Below are positions 55,418-64,000 of a stretch of 64,000 nt of DNA, in pieces. Position 1 is the first letter of the stretch. Each line of letters opens with the position of its first letter. The notes under the pieces were generated by a model. It saw only the letters and a program-made list of their open reading frames with translations, had not been told where the DNA came from and searched no databases. Source of the stretch: Zoogloeaceae bacterium (GTDB taxonomy: Bacteria > Pseudomonadota > Gammaproteobacteria > Burkholderiales > Rhodocyclaceae); the NCBI GenBank assembly GCA_031277315.1, contig JAITMP010000038.1, forward strand, positions 44,088 to 108,087, in the 5' to 3' direction. The translations under genes and the position numbers were made by a program.

Positions 55418-56851
55418 ATGACGCCTCTCGACACCGCCACAGCCTGCTTGCTGACGCCGTTCGATCTCGGCCCGCGCCAGCTTGAAACCGTGTTCGGCGA
55501 AATCCGCCGCCACCGCGCTGACCATGCCGATCTGTATTTTCAGCACACCCGCTCCGAGGCCTGGAGCCTTGAGGAAGGCATCGTCAAATCGGGCAGCTTC
55601 AACATCGAGAGCGGCGTCGGCGTGCGCGTCGTCTCGGGCGAGAAAACCGCCTTCGCCTATTCCGACGAGATTTCCCTGCCGGCGCTTGAGGCGGCGGCGC
55701 GGACCACCCGCGCCATCGCCGCGCGGGGCGAAGACCGGCGGGCGCCGGCGCTGCGCGGCCGGACCCTGCCGGCGCGCTACGGCGACGCCGATCCGCTCGC
55801 GTCGCTGGCCGACACCGGGAAAGTGACATTGCTGGAACGGATCGAAGGCTTCGCTCGCGCTGAAGATCCCCGTGTCGTCGAGGTCATGGCTCACGTCGCC
55901 AGCGTGCATGAAGTGGTGCTGATCGCCCGCGCCGACGGCCATCTGGCTGCCGACGTACGGCCGCTGGTGCGCGTCTCCGTCACCGTCATCATGCAGGAGG
56001 CGGGGCGCCGCGAGCAGGGTTCCGGCGGCGGCGGCGGCCGCTACGATTACGGCTATTTCAGCGACGCCATCCTGCGCGAATATGCGCAGCAGGCGGTGCA
56101 TCAGGCGCGCGTCAACCTCGCCGCGCGTCCGGCGCCGGCGGGCGAGATGACGGTGGTGCTGGGCAGCGGCTGGCCGGGCATCCTGCTGCACGAGGCGATC
56201 GGCCACGGCCTCGAAGGCGATTTCAACCGCAAGGGCAGTTCGGCGTTCGCCGGCCGCATCGGCGAGCGCGTTGCCGCGCCCGGCGTGACGGTCGTCGATG
56301 ACGGCACGCTCCCCGACCGGCGCGGCTCGCTGTCGGTCGATGACGAAGGCAATCCGACCCGGCGCACCGTGCTGATCGAGGACGGCATCCTCACCGGCTA
56401 TCTGCAAGACACGCTCAACGCGCGCCTGATGGGCGTGCCGGTCACCGGCAACGGCCGGCGCGAATCCTTCGCCCATCTGCCGCTGCCGCGCATGACGAAT
56501 ACCTGCATGCTGAACGGCGAGCGCGATCCGCAGGAGATCATCGCCTCGGTGAAGAAAGGGCTGTACGCCGTCAACTTCGGCGGCGGCCAGGTCGACATCA
56601 CCAACGGCAAGTTCGTTTTTTCCACCGCCGAGGCGTATTTGATCGAAGACGGCAAGATCGCCGCTCCGGTGAAAGGCGCGACCCTGATCGGCAACGGCCC
56701 GGACGCGCTCACCCGCGTTTCCATGATCGGCAACGATCTGCGGCTCGACCCCGGCGTCGGCACCTGCGGCAAGGAAGGCCAGAGCGTGCCGGTCGGCGTC
56801 GGCCAGCCGACCCTGCGCATCGACGGGCTGACGGTCGGCGGCACCGGCTAA
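55418..56851 (+). CDS. tldD: Metalloprotease TldD
   Basis: A 477-aa subunit of the TldD/TldE (PmbA) protease, which degrades unfolded peptides and matures peptide antibiotics such as microcin B17. The zinc site HEAIGHGLEGD (HExxxH) is at about residue 258, with GTCGKEGQSVPVGVGQPTLR near the end. Its partner pmbA is not in the window. Starts 19 bases after the nitrilase. Confidence 0.96.
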   Translation: MTPLDTATACLLTPFDLGPRQLETVFGEIRRHRADHADLYFQHTRSEAWSLEEGIVKSGSFNIESGVGVRVVSGEKTAFAYSDEISLPALEAAARTTRAIAARGEDRRAPALRGRTLPARYGDADPLASLADTGKVTLLERIEGFARAEDPRVVEVMAHVASVHEVVLIARADGHLAADVRPLVRVSVTVIMQEAGRREQGSGGGGGRYDYGYFSDAILREYAQQAVHQARVNLAARPAPAGEMTVVLGSGWPGILLHEAIGHGLEGDFNRKGSSAFAGRIGERVAAPGVTVVDDGTLPDRRGSLSVDDEGNPTRRTVLIEDGILTGYLQDTLNARLMGVPVTGNGRRESFAHLPLPRMTNTCMLNGERDPQEIIASVKKGLYAVNFGGGQVDITNGKFVFSTAEAYLIEDGKIAAPVKGATLIGNGPDALTRVSMIGNDLRLDPGVGTCGKEGQSVPVGVGQPTLRIDGLTVGGTG

Positions 56852-57020
56852 GGAACGCGCAAGGACTTTGAGTCATGAACGACGTCACCGGCATGTACGA
56901 GAAGCTGTCGGCAGGCGGGCGTTAGCGCGTTCCGGTTTCCGCGTTGATATTGATGGCGCGCCGCCGGGGGCTTGTGCGTTAAAATACACGGCTTGAATCA
57001 CGCTGAACCATCGAGCCATC

Positions 57021-57056
57021 GAGTTACATTGCGAGTCACATTGCGAGTTACATTGC
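57021..57056 (+). repeat. Three 12-bp tandem repeats upstream of aroG
   Basis: GAGTTACATTGC, GAGTCACATTGC and GAGTTACATTGC are adjacent, followed by the related GCCGCATTGC. The array lies 47 bases before the DAHP synthase start, in the probable 5' leader. The intergenic stretch 56852-57102 otherwise shows no gene; a 16-codon ORF at 56875 is not convincing. Confidence 0.8.
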
Positions 57057-57102
57057 GCCGCATTGCCGCATTACGGCGGCTGCCGGAAACCGGGTTGAAT
57101 AC

Positions 57103-58248
57103 ATGAACGCCCCGCCTAAATCGAGCAAATCGAGCATTGCTTCCGTCACGCCCGGACCAAAGGGCGGGCTGGCTTATCCGCGCGCCGTCACCGATGACGT
57201 GCGCATTCGCAACATCTACGAAGTGGCGCCGCCGTCGTCCCTGCTGCGCGAATTTCCACCGACGCCGAAGGCGGTCGAGACGACGTTCGCCGCACGGCAG
57301 GCCATCCACCGTATCCTGCACGGCGCTGACGACCGCCTGCTGGCGGTGATCGGCCCCTGTTCGGTGCACGATTTCGATGCCGCCACGGAATATGCCCTGC
57401 GCCTGAAGGCAGAGGCCGAGCGCCACGCTGGCGAATTGCTGGTGGTGATGCGCGTCTATTTCGAGAAGCCGCGCACCACCGTCGGCTGGAAGGGGCTTAT
57501 CAATGACCCGCGCATGGACGGCACGTTCAAGATCAACGAGGGCTTGCGCATCGCCCGCCACCTGCTGGTCGACCTGAACGAGATGGGCCTGCCGGCGGCG
57601 ACCGAATTTCTCGACATGATCACGCCGCAGTACATCGCCGATCTGATCAGTTGGGGCGCCATCGGCGCGCGCACCACCGAATCGCAGGTGCACCGCGAAC
57701 TGGCTTCCGGCCTCTCCTGCCCGGTCGGCTTCAAGAACGGCACCGACGGCAATATCAGGATCGCGGTGGACGCCATCCGCGCTTCGCAGCAGCCGCATCA
57801 TTTTCTCTCGGTGACGAAGGCCGGCCATTCGGCCATCGTGTCCACCAACGGCAACGAGGATTGCCATGTCATTCTGCGCGGCGGCAAGGAGCCGAACTAC
57901 GACGCTGCCAGCGTCGACCGCGCCTGCAAGGAACTGGGCGCTTCCGGTCTTGCCGCCCGCGTCATGATCGACTTCTCCCACGGCAACAGCCGCAAGGATT
58001 TCAGGCGCCAGATGGAGGCGGCGCGCGACATCGGCGCGCAACTCGCCGCCGGCGAGGATCGCATTTTCGGCGTGATGATCGAGTCGCACCTGAAAGAAGG
58101 CCGGCAGGATCTGAAACCGGGCCAGCCGCTGGAGTATGGCAAAAGCATTACCGATGCCTGCCTTGGCTGGGAGGATTCTATCGTCATGCTTGACCTGCTG
58201 GCGCAAGCGGTGCGCGAACGCCGGGTCGCCCTGCGCGACAGGGAATAA
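57103..58248 (+). CDS. aroG: 3-deoxy-7-phosphoheptulonate (DAHP) synthase, class I
   Basis: A 381-aa enzyme condensing phosphoenolpyruvate and erythrose-4-phosphate at the entry of the shikimate pathway. IGPCSVHDFDAATEYALRL, the PEP-binding FEKPRTTVGWKGLINDP, and DFSHGNSRKDFRRQ are the AroFGH signatures. Which aromatic amino acid inhibits it cannot be told. The first ~25 residues are Ser/Lys-rich and poorly conserved, and the ribosome site is weak, so the start could be slightly further in. Confidence 0.94.
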   Translation: MNAPPKSSKSSIASVTPGPKGGLAYPRAVTDDVRIRNIYEVAPPSSLLREFPPTPKAVETTFAARQAIHRILHGADDRLLAVIGPCSVHDFDAATEYALRLKAEAERHAGELLVVMRVYFEKPRTTVGWKGLINDPRMDGTFKINEGLRIARHLLVDLNEMGLPAATEFLDMITPQYIADLISWGAIGARTTESQVHRELASGLSCPVGFKNGTDGNIRIAVDAIRASQQPHHFLSVTKAGHSAIVSTNGNEDCHVILRGGKEPNYDAASVDRACKELGASGLAARVMIDFSHGNSRKDFRRQMEAARDIGAQLAAGEDRIFGVMIESHLKEGRQDLKPGQPLEYGKSITDACLGWEDSIVMLDLLAQAVRERRVALRDRE

Positions 58249-58331
58249 TCGCCCGCTTCGCTTCACCTCGCCCCGCCTCGCTTCACCTCGTCTTGCCCCG
58301 GCTCCGTTCTCCCGGGGCGCGCATCGCCAAT

Positions 58332-58886
58332 TTACTCGCGTGCGCGGTTTTTCTGCCAAAGCACATCTCCGCGTCCGGCGTGGCGGTTAAGCGCGCGGCC
58401 GAGCACGAAGAGCAGGTCGGAGAGGCGGTTGACGTAGCGCCGCCCGGTTTCGCTGATCGCCTCTTTCGCCGCGATGGCGACAAGCTGGCGTTCGGCCCGC
58501 CGGCAGACGGCGCGGGCGAGGTGCGCCAGCGCCGCGCCGCGCGCGCCGCCGGGCAGAATGAATTCCTTCAGCGGTTCCAGTTCGCCATTGTGGCGATCGA
58601 TGGCGGCTTCCAGCGCCGCGACGCTTTTGGCGTCGAGCAGGGTTGCGCCGGGAATCGCCATTTCGCCGCCGAGATCAAACAGGTCGTGCTGAACGCCGGT
58701 CAAGAGTTGCCGGATGTCTTCCGGCAACTCTTCCGTCAGCAGCAGGCCGATGACGGAATTTAGTTCGTCGAGTTCGCCCAGCGCGGCGATGCGGGGGGAA
58801 TCCTTGCCGACGCGCGAGCCGTCGGCAAGGCCGGTGGTGCCGGCGTCGCCGGTGCGCGTGTAGATTTTCGAGAGCCGGTATCCCAT
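58332..58886 (-). CDS. PduO-type cob(I)alamin adenosyltransferase
   Basis: A 184-aa five-helix-bundle enzyme transferring the adenosyl group from ATP to cob(I)alamin to make adenosylcobalamin. The ATP loop YTRTGDAGTTGLADGSRVGK at the N-terminus and the C-terminal CRRAERQLVAIA and RYVNRLSDLLFVLGR are diagnostic. It starts 27 bases after the SulP gene ends, same strand. It implies that the organism uses B12-dependent enzymes, none of which lies in this window. Confidence 0.95.
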   Translation of the reverse strand: MGYRLSKIYTRTGDAGTTGLADGSRVGKDSPRIAALGELDELNSVIGLLLTEELPEDIRQLLTGVQHDLFDLGGEMAIPGATLLDAKSVAALEAAIDRHNGELEPLKEFILPGGARGAALAHLARAVCRRAERQLVAIAAKEAISETGRRYVNRLSDLLFVLGRALNRHAGRGDVLWQKNRARE

Positions 58887-58913
58887 GGCGTTGCCATTGA
58901 ACCACAGACGCGG

Positions 58914-60710
58914 TTATCGCGGGGCGCCTTGATCGCCGCCGCCGGAGGACGGCGGCCCGCATTCCTTGAAAATGCGCGCGCGGCAGGCGGCGCAGATGTC
59001 CTTGTCCAGCCGGGCGTGGATGCTGGCGATGGCCTTGCTCTTTTCCGTGAAGCAGGCGTCCTGGCGGATGTCGCCGGCGAACGGCTCTTTCGCCAGCATC
59101 GCCGCCGCGTCCTCGCGCAGGCCGTGGAACCAGAGATCGCCGCCGCGCGCGCGGCGGCGGCGCGCTTCCTGCGCCAGCAGTTCGGCGCCGGCGATGTCGA
59201 CGAAATTCATGCTGCGGCTGAGTATCAGCAGGTGTTTCTGGTCGGACTTGTTTTCGTCGAGGTGGTGCAGGTATTCGCCGACGTGGTTGATGGCGCCGAA
59301 GTAGAGCGAGCCTTCGATACGCAGCATTTTCAGTTGCGGGCATTCGGCCGCGCCGGCGCGGCGCTCGGTGAATTTGCGCAACGGGTTGGCGGCGTCCGGC
59401 ACCAGCGAACGCAGGCTCGGCTTCGAGGTGCGGTTGAGGTAGAGCAGCAGCGAGAGCAGCGCGCCGGCGAGAACGGCCATTTCCAGATGCATCACTAGCG
59501 TGGCGACGAAGGTGGCGACGAGCACCGCCGTCTCGCTGCGGCTGGCGCGCATGATGGTGCGGATGTGGTGAAAATCGAACAGCCCCCAGGCGACCATGAA
59601 CAGGATCGCCGCCATCGCCGCGAGCGGCAGCCAGGCCGCGAGCGGCGCCACCACCAGCAGGATCAGCACCAGACAGCCGGCGGAGAAGATGGCCGCGAGC
59701 GGTGTGCGCGCGCCGGCTTCGTAATTTACGCCGGAGCGATTGAAAGAGCCGCTTGCCGCGTAGGACGAGAAAAAGCTGCCGACGATGTTGGACAGCCCCT
59801 GGCCGATGAATTCCTGCGTGCTGTCGATGCGCTGGCCGGATTTCACGGCGATGGAGCGGGCGATCGACACCGCTTCGGTCAGTCCCAGCGTCGTCACCGC
59901 CAGCGCGATGCCGAACAGGCGCTCGTTGGTTTCCAGCGAAAAGTCGGGCAGCGACAGCGGCGGCAGCGCGCCGGGCAGGGCGCCGACGGTGACGATGCCG
60001 GTGACGGCGGCGCCAAGCTGGCGGTTGAGCAGCCAGGCCGCCAGACTGCCGGCCAGCATGGCGATAATCATGTAAGGCGCTTTCGGCCACCAGCGCCGCA
60101 CCGCCAGGCCCGAGAACAAGGTGACCAGCCCCACCGTCAGCACCCAGGGCTGCGTTTGCGGCAGGTAGATGATGAATGACCGCAGCGTTTCCAGAAAAGA
60201 CGCGCCGCGCGGGATCGGCATGCCGAAGAAATTGCGCAACTGGCTGGCCATGATGAGCACCGCCGCGCCGGCGGTGAAGCCGACCACCACGGTATGCGAG
60301 ATGAAGTTCACCAGTTGTCCGAGCCGCGCCAGTCCCATCGCCAATTGCAGCACGCCAACCATGAAGGTGAGGGTGATGGCGAGCTGGATGTAGTGCGCGC
60401 TGCCCGGCTCGGCGAGGTGCGCGAGCGTGGCGAATACCACCAGCGAGATGGCGTTGGTCGGCCCCGAGACGAGATGCCAACTGGAGCCGAAGAACGCGCC
60501 AATGACCGCTGGCACCATGGCGGAATAGAGGCCGTATTCCGGCGGCAGGCCGGCCAGGGTGGCGAAAGCCACGCCCTGCGGCAGGACGATGATGGCGCCG
60601 ATTAGCCCTGCAAAGAAATCGGCCCGCAAGGTGCCGCGATCAACTCGCGGCCACCAGCGCATGAAGGGCGCGAAATGGTGCAGCCAGTGAGGGAAATTGC
60701 GCGTTTTCAA
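58914..60710 (-). CDS. SulP-family anion transporter with STAS domain
   Basis: A 598-aa protein with about 12-14 helices, including the SulP start FAGLIGAIIVLPQGVAFATLAGLPPEYGLYSAMVP region, and a C-terminal STAS domain (about 445-560; LRIEGSLYFGAINHVGEYL, SMNFVDIAGAELL). After STAS comes a short Cys-rich tail, KDICAACRARIFKECGPP. The family moves sulfate, bicarbonate or other anions; the substrate is not determinable here. The membrane part is complete, with SSYAASGSFNRSGVNYEAGA as the substrate-site loop. Confidence 0.92.
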   Translation of the reverse strand: MKTRNFPHWLHHFAPFMRWWPRVDRGTLRADFFAGLIGAIIVLPQGVAFATLAGLPPEYGLYSAMVPAVIGAFFGSSWHLVSGPTNAISLVVFATLAHLAEPGSAHYIQLAITLTFMVGVLQLAMGLARLGQLVNFISHTVVVGFTAGAAVLIMASQLRNFFGMPIPRGASFLETLRSFIIYLPQTQPWVLTVGLVTLFSGLAVRRWWPKAPYMIIAMLAGSLAAWLLNRQLGAAVTGIVTVGALPGALPPLSLPDFSLETNERLFGIALAVTTLGLTEAVSIARSIAVKSGQRIDSTQEFIGQGLSNIVGSFFSSYAASGSFNRSGVNYEAGARTPLAAIFSAGCLVLILLVVAPLAAWLPLAAMAAILFMVAWGLFDFHHIRTIMRASRSETAVLVATFVATLVMHLEMAVLAGALLSLLLYLNRTSKPSLRSLVPDAANPLRKFTERRAGAAECPQLKMLRIEGSLYFGAINHVGEYLHHLDENKSDQKHLLILSRSMNFVDIAGAELLAQEARRRRARGGDLWFHGLREDAAAMLAKEPFAGDIRQDACFTEKSKAIASIHARLDKDICAACRARIFKECGPPSSGGGDQGAPR

Positions 60711-61044
60711 AGTGGTCGCAAAGTGGTCGCTGAGCAGCCGTCAAGGACACAGCCGATGTTTTATTGGACACATCCTGACGCAATATTAGCAGATGGCGAT
60801 GTTCCGTGTTACGCGGTTTTTCGCCTTGTCTGCCAGCTTGCCTGCCGGCTTGCGCGGCGGCGTTGCCCCCGGGCGGCGCGGCGTTTGCTGACGGAAAAGA
60901 ACGCGCCGCGGCCTACCCAGGGCGGGGCGATTTGAGTATGATTGCGGCTCGTCGCCGGGGCTGGAGCGCCTGTTTCAGGCATTTCCTGCCGGCGTTCTGA
61001 CAAATCTCCAGAAACCGGAATTCATACCTGAAGGGGGAAGCATC
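60711..61044 (+). other. Intergenic region between sulP and pntA
   Basis: About 334 bases between divergent genes. No convincing ORF: a plus-strand frame from 60675 begins inside sulP and has a low-complexity, Arg/Cys-rich product. Promoters for both flanking genes should lie here. AAGGGGGAAG at 61030-61039 is the pntA ribosome site. Confidence 0.5.
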
Positions 61045-62634
61045 ATGCCTCTGGTCATAGGCGTGCCGAAAGAAACGGCGGCGGGCGAAAAGCGCGTCGC
61101 AACCGTTCCCGAGGTGGTTGAAAAACTCGTCAAGCTGGGCTTTTCCGTCGCCGTGCAATCCGGCGCCGGCGAGGCCGCCAATTTTTCCGATGACACCTAT
61201 CGCGCCGCCGGCGCCGAGGTGATCGGCGAAGCCGCCGCGCTGTGGGCCAGGGCCGATATCGTCTTCAAGGTGCGCGCGCCCTTGACGGAGGAAGTCGGCC
61301 TGTTGCGCGAAGGCGCGACGCTGATTTCCTTCATCGCTCCGGCGCAGAACCCGGAACTGATGCAGCAACTGGCCGCCAGAAAAGTGACCGTGCTGGCCAT
61401 CGACTGCCTGCCGCGCACGCTCTCGCGCGCCCAGAAAATGGACGCGCTGACGTCGATGGCCGGTGTCGCCGGTTATCGCGCCGTCATTGAAGCCGCCAAC
61501 GCTTTTGGTCGCTTCTTCAACGGCCAGGTCACCGCTGCCGGCAAGATTCCGCCGGCCAAGGTCTTTATCGCCGGCGCCGGCGTTGCCGGTCTGGCCGCCA
61601 TCGGCGCCGCCGCCGGCCTGGGCGCCATCGTGCGCGCCAACGATACCCGCGCCGAGGTGGCCGATCAGGTCGTGTCGCTGGGCGGGGAGTTCGTCAAGGT
61701 CGATTACGAGGAAGAAGGCTCCGGCGGCGGCGGCTATGCCAAAGTGATGAGCGAAGGCTTCCAGAAAGCCCAGCGCGAGATGTACGCCAAGCAGGCGCGG
61801 GAGGTCGACATCATCATCACCACGGCGCTGATTCCCGGCAAGCCCGCGCCCAAGCTGATTACCGCCGAGATGGTGGCGTCGATGCGGCCGGGCAGCGTGA
61901 TCGTCGACATGGCCGCCGAGCAGGGCGGCAACTGCGAATTGACCGAACCCGGACGGGTGGCGGTGAAGCACGGCGTCACCATCGTCGGCTACACCGATCT
62001 GGTGAGCCGCATGGCGAAGCAGTCCTCGACGCTGTACGCGACCAACCTGTTCCGCCTCACCGAGGAATTGTGCAAGACCAAGGACGGCGTCATCAACGTC
62101 AACATGGAGGATGAGGCGATCCGCGGCTTGACCGTCATCCGTGAGGGCGCCATCACCTGGCCGCCGCCGCCGCCCAAGGCGCCGCCCGCGCCGCCGCAGC
62201 AGGCCAAGCCGGCGGTTGCCGCGCCCGCCGCCAAGAGCAGCCACGGCCACGGCGCCGGCGCGCCGATGGCGGCCGGCACGCTGGCGATCACGTTCGCCGT
62301 GGCCGCCGCGCTGTTCGCGCTGATCGGCGCCTACGCGCCGGAATCCTTCCTCATCCACTTCACGGTGTTCGTGCTGGCCTGCTTCATCGGCTACATGGTG
62401 ATCTGGAACGTGACGCCCTCGCTGCACACGCCGCTGATGAGCGTCACCAACGCCATTTCCAGCATCATCTGCATCGGCGCGCTGGTGCAGATCGCGCCGC
62501 CGGAAGTGGCGGGCAGCGGACGCGCTGATGCGCTGATCCGCTGGATGGCGGTCGCCGGCATCGCGCTCACCGCCATCAACATGTTCGGCGGTTTCGCCGT
62601 CACCCGCCGCATGCTGGCGATGTTCCGCAAATAA
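61045..62634 (+). CDS. pntA: NAD(P) transhydrogenase subunit alpha
   Basis: A 529-aa subunit of the proton-translocating transhydrogenase that reduces NADP+ with NADH using the proton gradient. The N-terminal NAD-binding domain I has IGVPKETAAGEKRVATVPE and the dinucleotide motif GAGVAGLAAIGAAAGLGA. A Pro/Ala-rich linker (about 372-405) precedes four membrane helices (FAVAAALFALIGAYAPESFL, LACFIGYMVIWNVTP and two more). The linker is longer than in E. coli PntA (510 aa). pntB follows after 15 bases. Confidence 0.96.
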   Translation: MPLVIGVPKETAAGEKRVATVPEVVEKLVKLGFSVAVQSGAGEAANFSDDTYRAAGAEVIGEAAALWARADIVFKVRAPLTEEVGLLREGATLISFIAPAQNPELMQQLAARKVTVLAIDCLPRTLSRAQKMDALTSMAGVAGYRAVIEAANAFGRFFNGQVTAAGKIPPAKVFIAGAGVAGLAAIGAAAGLGAIVRANDTRAEVADQVVSLGGEFVKVDYEEEGSGGGGYAKVMSEGFQKAQREMYAKQAREVDIIITTALIPGKPAPKLITAEMVASMRPGSVIVDMAAEQGGNCELTEPGRVAVKHGVTIVGYTDLVSRMAKQSSTLYATNLFRLTEELCKTKDGVINVNMEDEAIRGLTVIREGAITWPPPPPKAPPAPPQQAKPAVAAPAAKSSHGHGAGAPMAAGTLAITFAVAAALFALIGAYAPESFLIHFTVFVLACFIGYMVIWNVTPSLHTPLMSVTNAISSIICIGALVQIAPPEVAGSGRADALIRWMAVAGIALTAINMFGGFAVTRRMLAMFRK

Positions 62635-62649
62635 GAAGGGAAGCGACCC

Positions 62650-64000
62650 ATGACTTCAAGCCTGACAACCGTCGCTTATCTTGGCGCGGCGATTCTTTTC
62701 ATCCTCAGCCTGGGCGGGCTGTCGAATCCCGAGACATCGCGCCGCGGCAATCTCTACGGCATCATCGGCATGACCATCGCCGTGCTGGCGACCATTTTTG
62801 GCCCGTCCGTCACCGTCGCCGGTCTGCCCTGGATCATCGGCGCGATGCTCGTCGGCGGCAGCATCGGTCTGTACGCCGCGAAGAAGGTGCAGATGACGCA
62901 GATGCCGGAACTGGTGGCGCTGATGCACAGCCTGGTCGGTCTCGCCGCCACGCTGGTCGGCTATGCCAACTACATCGATCCGGCGGTGACGGCGAATCTC
63001 TCCGGCGCGGAAAAATCCCTGCACGAAGTCGAAACCTACATCGGCATCCTGATCGGCACGATCACCTTCTCCGGCTCGCTCGTCGCCTTCGGCAAGCTGT
63101 CGGGGCGCATCGGCGGCAAGCCCTTGCTGCTGCCGGGGCGGCATTGGCTGAACCTGATCGGTTTGCTGACGGTGATCTGGTTCGGCGTGCAGTTCATGGG
63201 CGCGGAATCTGCGCTGCCGCTGGTCGTGATGACCGTCATCGCTTTCCTGTTCGGCATCCACATGGTGATGGCGATTGGCGGCGCGGACATGCCGGTGGTG
63301 GTGTCCATGCTGAACAACGACCTCTTGATCGTCACCGGCGCGCTGGTCGGTTCCAGCGGCGCGATTCTGTCCTACATCATGTGCCGCGCGATGAACCGCA
63401 AATTCCTCAGCGTGATCGCGGGCGGCTTCGGTTCGGGCGCGCCCAAGGCCAAAAAATCCAGCGATCAGGCCGCGCCCGCCGGTGAAGTCACTCCCATCAC
63501 CGCGCAGGAAACCGCCGAACTGCTCAACACCGCCAAGAACGTCATCATCGTTCCCGGCTACGGCATGGCCGTCGCGCAAGCGCAGCACACCGTTTACGAG
63601 ATCGTCCGCACCCTGCGCGAGCGCGGCGTCAACGTGCGCTTCGCCATCCACCCCGTCGCCGGTCGCATGCCCGGCCACATGAACGTGCTGCTGGCCGAAG
63701 CCAAAGTGCCGTATGACATCGTGATGGAAATGGACGAAATCAACGAAGATTTCCCCGACGCCGATGTTGCAATGGTGATCGGCGCAAACGACATCGTAAA
63801 CCCCGCCGCGCAAGAAGACCCCGGCAGCCCGATTGCCGGAATGCCGGTGCTGGAAGTCTGGAAAGCGCACACCTCCATCGTGATGAAACGCAGCATGGCC
63901 TCAGGCTATGCGGGCGTGGACAATCCGCTGTTCTACAAGGAGAACAACCGGATGCGGTTTGGCGATGCGAAGAAGATGCTGGAGGAAGTTTACGCGGCGT
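62650..64000 (+). CDS. pntB: NAD(P) transhydrogenase subunit beta (runs off the window), internal deletion
   Basis: About 450 residues are visible; the end ([15 protein letters not shown]) is close to the normal C-terminus. Membrane domain II is at the N-terminus and the NADP-binding domain III ([33 protein letters not shown]) is at the C-terminus. The sequence [13 protein letters not shown] is normally followed by SYSGWAAAAAGFMLS and then [12 protein letters not shown]; here it reads [11 protein letters not shown], so 15 residues are missing in frame at 63313-63318. The gap begins right after the residue equivalent to E. coli Asn222, which is in the proton pathway. The rest of the frame is intact. 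Confidence 0.93.
   Translation, partial: MTSSLTTVAYLGAAILFILSLGGLSNPETSRRGNLYGIIGMTIAVLATIFGPSVTVAGLPWIIGAMLVGGSIGLYAAKKVQMTQMPELVALMHSLVGLAATLVGYANYIDPAVTANLSGAEKSLHEVETYIGILIGTITFSGSLVAFGKLSGRIGGKPLLLPGRHWLNLIGLLTVIWFGVQFMGAESALPLVVMTVIAFLFGIHMVMAIGGADMPVVVSMLNNDLLIVTGALVGSSGAILSYIMCRAMNRKFLSVIAGGFGSGAPKAKKSSDQAAPAGEVTPITAQETAELLNTAKNVIIVPGYGMAVAQAQHTVYEIVRTLRERGVNVRFAIHPVAGRMPGHMNVLLAEAKVPYDIVMEMDEINEDFPDADVAMVIGANDIVNPAAQEDPGSPIAGMPVLEVWKAHTSIVMKRSMASGYAGVDNPLFYKENNRMRFGDAKKMLEEVYAA

Noticed and set aside
56875..56925. 16-codon ORF after tldD
   Set aside because: Too short, no ribosome site of note and no recognised match.
58257..58300. Short direct repeats (CGCTTCACCTCG) between aroG and the cobalamin adenosyltransferase gene
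   Set aside because: Only two imperfect copies in a convergent gap; no sign of function.
60675..60935. 86-aa open frame between sulP and pntA
   Set aside because: It starts inside sulP on the other strand and has an Arg/Cys-rich composition typical of non-coding GC-rich DNA.

Overview
The window reads as a chromosome segment of a GC-rich betaproteobacterium, most likely from Rhodocyclales or a close relative. Support comes from the gene orders pepA-holC, lptF-lptG, rpsP-rimM-trmD-rplS, ilvBNC-psd-pssA-leuA and glnE/yhdP-nitrilase-tldD, which are typical of that group. Almost all DNA outside the CRISPR locus is very GC-rich. No rRNA, tRNA or intact insertion sequence was seen.

Layout. Bases 1-3840: the end of an unidentified gene, GTPase Der, a GntR/UTRA regulator with a run of 12 C in its 5' coding end, and a minus-strand pair of a SemiSWEET sugar transporter and a PfkB sugar kinase. 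4007-12853: one giant autotransporter (2948 aa) with about 33 clear Gly-rich passenger repeats. 12859-19260: pepA-holC-small protein (minus), the LPS export permease pair lptF-lptG (plus), and an ECF sigma factor with two small partner genes (minus). 19378-28190: branched-chain amino acid synthesis (ilvB, ilvN, ilvC, leuA) interleaved with phosphatidylethanolamine synthesis (psd, pssA), then the rpsP-rimM-trmD-rplS translation operon closed by a 19-bp perfect hairpin.

28492-38886 is a complete type I-E CRISPR-Cas locus of lower GC: cas3, then cas8e-cse2-cas7e-cas5e-cas6e-cas1-cas2 with overlapping start and stop codons, then an array of 22 identical repeats. The most interesting part is the 412 bases between cas3 and cas8e. 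They carry, on the minus strand, two degenerate CRISPR repeats flanking one spacer-like element. Only the parts that would end up in a mature crRNA are conserved. The first 14 bases of the spacer match the cas8e-operon promoter region at 12 of 14 positions, next to a perfect type I-E AAG PAM. This looks like a crRNA-like RNA by which Cascade represses its own operon (CreR/CreA-like). Under the same promoter, and translationally coupled to cas8e, sits an unrecognised 66-aa single-pass membrane protein.

38887-39700 holds remnants that look phage-derived, including the N-terminus of a Mu-like gpI protease. 39705-50511: a DUF123 protein, two tandem beta-hydroxyacid dehydrogenases, a secreted Cys-containing protein, a tripartite tricarboxylate transporter (tctB-tctA-tctC), and the overlapping set glnE-mtnA-class II aldolase, which suggests a methylthioribose/5-deoxyribose salvage route ending in DHAP. 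50630-64000: yhdP-nitrilase-tldD, a DAHP synthase, a PduO-type cobalamin adenosyltransferase, a SulP transporter, and the transhydrogenase genes pntA-pntB. PntB lacks about 15 normally conserved residues directly after a key channel asparagine.
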